A DNA stretch of 8,080 bases from Emcibacter sp. (GTDB lineage: Bacteria > Pseudomonadota > Alphaproteobacteria > Sphingomonadales > Emcibacteraceae). Position numbers and translations under genes: made by a program. Below the pieces are notes generated by a model that had not been told where the DNA came from, ran no database searches, and saw only the letters and a program-made list of their open reading frames with translations. Numbering within the stretch: the first letter of the stretch is position 1; every line of letters begins with the position of its first letter. The stretch is taken from NCBI GenBank assembly GCA_027019205.1, contig JALUWZ010000148.1:1-8080 (forward strand). Reading direction: 5' to 3'. Below are positions 6,741 through 8,080 of this stretch, piece after piece.

Positions 6741-7145
6741 ATGATTGGCATGGTAGTGGTGACGCATGGTCGTCTGGCAGAAGAATTTGTTTCAGCGATG
6801 GAACATGTGGTTGGACCGCAAAAGGCGGTGCGGGCCATATGTATCGGTCCGGATGATGATATGGAACTCCGGCGGCAGGATATCATGACCGCCGTGCGTG
6901 AGGTTGATCAGGGTGAAGGGGTTATTCTGCTGACGGATATGTTTGGCGGCACCCCGTCCAATCTGGCCATTTCGATTATGGAAAATGCCAATGTCGAGGT
7001 GATTGCCGGGATAAATCTGCCGATGCTGATCAAGCTGGCCAGCGTGCGCATGGTCTGCTCGATGGCGGAAGCGGTCAATGCCGCCCAGGATTCAGGCCGG
7101 AAATATATCAATATCGCCTCTCATGTATTATCCGGGGATAATTGA
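6741..7145 (+). CDS. PTS EIIA component, mannose family (regulatory)
   Basis: This 134-residue protein matches the stand-alone EIIA(Man) fold. The N-terminal strand 'MIGMVVVTHGRLAEEF' carries the phosphorylatable H9, and 'VILLTDMFGGTPSNLA' (61-76) includes D66, the usual partner of the active histidine. It would accept phosphate from HPr(His-P). No EIIB, EIIC or EIID gene is next to it, and the protein is not fused to EIIB as in E. coli ManX. In Alphaproteobacteria such proteins (EIIA-Man, ptsM/manX-like) act in regulation rather than import, and that is the likely role here. The ribosome site is weak (GGAT at 6729-6732). The stop codon at 7143-7145 is immediately followed by the ptsH start, so the two are expected to be co-translated. 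It is cytosolic, with no signal peptide. Confidence 0.93.
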   Translation: MIGMVVVTHGRLAEEFVSAMEHVVGPQKAVRAICIGPDDDMELRRQDIMTAVREVDQGEGVILLTDMFGGTPSNLAISIMENANVEVIAGINLPMLIKLASVRMVCSMAEAVNAAQDSGRKYINIASHVLSGDN

Positions 7146-7433
7146 GTGAATGACGTGAATATGAGGCCCGATACGCGTCAGGTCACGATTCTCAATGAAC
7201 GCGGTCTGCATGCCCGGGCTTCGGCAAAATTTGTTGATGTTGCCGGAAAATTCGATAGCGAAATCCTGGTCGCCAAAGACGGCACAGAGGTGGTCGGTAC
7301 CTCAATCATGGGGCTGATGATGCTGGCTGCCGCGCGCGGCGATGTAATAACGCTTCGGGCAAACGGCAGCCACGCAGGTCCGGCTCTGGATGCGCTGGAA
7401 GACCTGATCAGGAATAAATTCGGCGAGGATTAG
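7146..7433 (+). CDS. ptsH: Phosphocarrier protein HPr
   Basis: This 95-residue HPr has the active-site loop 'NERGLHARASAKFV' with H22 (the classical His15) and the regulatory loop 'VVGTSIMGLMMLAA' with S53. Their 31-residue separation matches the His15/Ser46 distance. Both phosphorylation sites are therefore intact: H22 for Enzyme I (PtsP/PtsI, not in the window) and S53 for the HprK encoded upstream. The start is GTG 7146, directly abutting the EIIA stop, with GGGGA at 7134-7138 seven bases upstream. GTG 7155 or ATG 7161 are alternatives, and the latter would remove five non-conserved residues. HPr passes phosphate to the adjacent EIIA. The last gene of the cluster in this window, it is followed by a spacer without an obvious strong terminator. 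Confidence 0.95.
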   Translation: MNDVNMRPDTRQVTILNERGLHARASAKFVDVAGKFDSEILVAKDGTEVVGTSIMGLMMLAAARGDVITLRANGSHAGPALDALEDLIRNKFGED

Positions 7434-7640
7434 GGTTGGAATCTGACCCTGAAATCTGTCGGATATGAGATGCGATGTCTGGCCCCATTCCCCCCCCCCG
7501 TAATCGGCGGGTCAGTCGATATGATTCATTTTATCTTTTCTTAACAACATATTAAAATCGTCCGGTTACATTTGAATCATTCCATTATTTTTTGGTCCAT
7601 AATTAAGTTAAATATTGTGATAGATTACAGGATAGAGAAG
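7434..7640. other. Spacer between ptsH and the repeat-protein gene, with C10 tract
   Basis: There is no gene here. The first part is mixed, with ten consecutive C at 7490-7499 followed by CCGTAATCGG, a three-pair hairpin that can extend only by bulging one C. The T-rich stretch (about 7530-7545) is too far away for a standard intrinsic terminator. From about 7520 the DNA is strongly AT-rich and should hold the promoter for the next gene. I found no hexamer pair with acceptable spacing: TTGAAT and CATAAT are present but 20 bases apart. Confidence 0.5.
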
Positions 7641-8080
7641 ATGATTATTTTGTCCAGGAGAATGATTTATACCGCAGGCCTTCTGCTTGCGGCAACAGGT
7701 CTTGGGTCTGTAGCCCTGAGTTCCTCTGCGATGGCTCAACTGGCCGGTACTCAGGCAGTTGCCACTACATCCGATACCTTGCCGGTTGGTTTTAACCCGG
7801 ACGCCGGATCCGGGGATGATCTGTCAAATAATCCCGGTGATACAGATAATGGAAATAATGAATTTGCCGATCAAGCCAGCGGAGGCAGTGATCACGAGGC
7901 TGATAGCGAAGATGACGGCAGTGACCATGAAGCTGACAGTGAAGATGACGGCAGCGACCACGAAGCCGACAGCGAAGATGACGGCAGTGACCATGAAGCT
8001 GACAGTGAAAGCGACGGCAGCGATCATGAGGCTGATAGCGAAGATGACGGCAGCGACCACGAAGCTGACAGCGAAAGCGA
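7641..8080 (+). CDS. Secreted acidic repeat protein of unknown function (3' end outside window)
   Basis: I do not recognise this protein. The visible 146 residues begin with a Sec-type signal peptide: basic 'RR' at 6-7, a hydrophobic core 'GLLLAATGLGSVAL', and a probable cut after 'SSSAMA' (before Q33). A low-complexity, Asn/Asp/Gly-rich linker follows (about 34-81). Then come at least six tandem 11-residue units, GSDHEADSEDD or GSDHEADSESD, running off the window edge. The product should be exported and extremely acidic, and is probably disordered without divalent cations. One His per unit among Asp/Glu/Ser invites a Ca2+, Zn2+ or Cu2+ binding model (inference). There is no lipobox cysteine. 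ATG 7641 is chosen because AGGA (7629-7632) lies eight bases upstream. ATG 7662 is in frame, but its AGGAG is only one base away. Anchor or catalytic domains may lie beyond the window. Confidence 0.8.
   Translation, partial: MIILSRRMIYTAGLLLAATGLGSVALSSSAMAQLAGTQAVATTSDTLPVGFNPDAGSGDDLSNNPGDTDNGNNEFADQASGGSDHEADSEDDGSDHEADSEDDGSDHEADSEDDGSDHEADSESDGSDHEADSEDDGSDHEADSES
7884..8080 (+). repeat. 33-base in-frame tandem repeats encoding GSDHEADSE(D/S)D
   Basis: Six units start at 7884, 7917, 7950, 7983, 8016 and 8049. The last is cut one base short by the window edge. The period is exactly 33 bases, and the units are contiguous with no spacers. Differences between units are almost all third-position synonymous changes (GAT/GAC, CAT/CAC, GAA/GAG, GCT/GCC, AGT/AGC). 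The one amino-acid difference is at unit position 10: Asp in units 1, 2, 3 and 5, Ser in units 4 and 6. The array certainly or very probably continues outside the window. Confidence 0.97.

Noticed and set aside
7485..7545. Intrinsic terminator after ptsH
   Set aside because: The hairpin formed by the C-run and CGGCGGG is short or bulged, and the T-rich stretch is more than 20 bases further on.
7824..8060. Antisense open frame encoding a very hydrophobic repeated protein (like a membrane protein)
   Set aside because: It is the reverse reading of the Asp/Glu/Ser/His repeat: complementing GAT/GAA/AGC-type codons automatically gives Ile/Phe/Ala/Val codons. It lacks a ribosome site, and the sense frame has a signal peptide and synonymous-only variation.
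7884..8080. Regular repeats resembling a CRISPR array
   Set aside because: The units are contiguous 33-mers with no unique spacers, keep codon phase, and vary at third positions, as expected of a coding repeat.

Overview
The window looks like a piece of an alphaproteobacterial chromosome. The basis is gene content and order: pckA divergent from chvI-chvG, followed by a very short hprK, rapZ, a mannose-type EIIA gene and an HPr gene. This pckA/chvIG/hprK/EIIA/HPr neighbourhood is characteristic of Alphaproteobacteria. The presence of rapZ between hprK and the EIIA gene points away from the classical rhizobial arrangement, but the order or genus cannot be resolved from the sequence alone. Genes are moderately GC-rich and intergenic spacers are AT-rich.

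Layout. Positions 1-385 hold the end of a CYTH-domain (triphosphate tunnel) protein on the + strand. It converges, with a 3-base gap, on a small J-domain protein (889-389, - strand). Next comes pckA (2574-970, - strand), the ATP-dependent PEP carboxykinase that opens gluconeogenesis. A 327-base divergent spacer (2575-2901) separates pckA from the + strand cluster. The spacer contains a well-formed sigma70-type promoter facing chvI, a 19-base-period tandem repeat directly upstream of pckA, and a set of overlapping dyads. The + strand cluster is chvI (response regulator), chvG (sensor kinase), hprK, rapZ, an EIIA(Man)-type gene and ptsH. Its genes overlap or nearly touch, except for a 63-base gap after rapZ, so it is probably one transcription unit.

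How the genes fit together. HPr and EIIA form a phosphorelay with no EIIB/EIIC permease in view, so this is likely a regulatory rather than a sugar-importing PTS. HPr keeps both the histidine used by Enzyme I and the serine used by HPr kinase, and HprK is encoded in the same cluster. ChvG/ChvI is an envelope and acid-stress two-component system, and in known relatives ChvI and PTS output touch carbon metabolism. RapZ is an RNA-binding adaptor/NTPase known from amino-sugar regulation in enterobacteria. The divergent pckA gives a plausible metabolic target.

After ptsH there is a 207-base AT-rich spacer with a run of ten C. The window then ends inside an unrecognised gene (7641 onward) with a signal peptide and at least six tandem copies of an 11-residue acidic unit, GSDHEADSEDD or GSDHEADSESD. 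This is the least ordinary item in the window. The rest is a conserved, recognisable housekeeping/regulatory locus, and I do not see convincing evidence of a wholly new system beyond the repeat protein and several small repeats in leader or spacer DNA.
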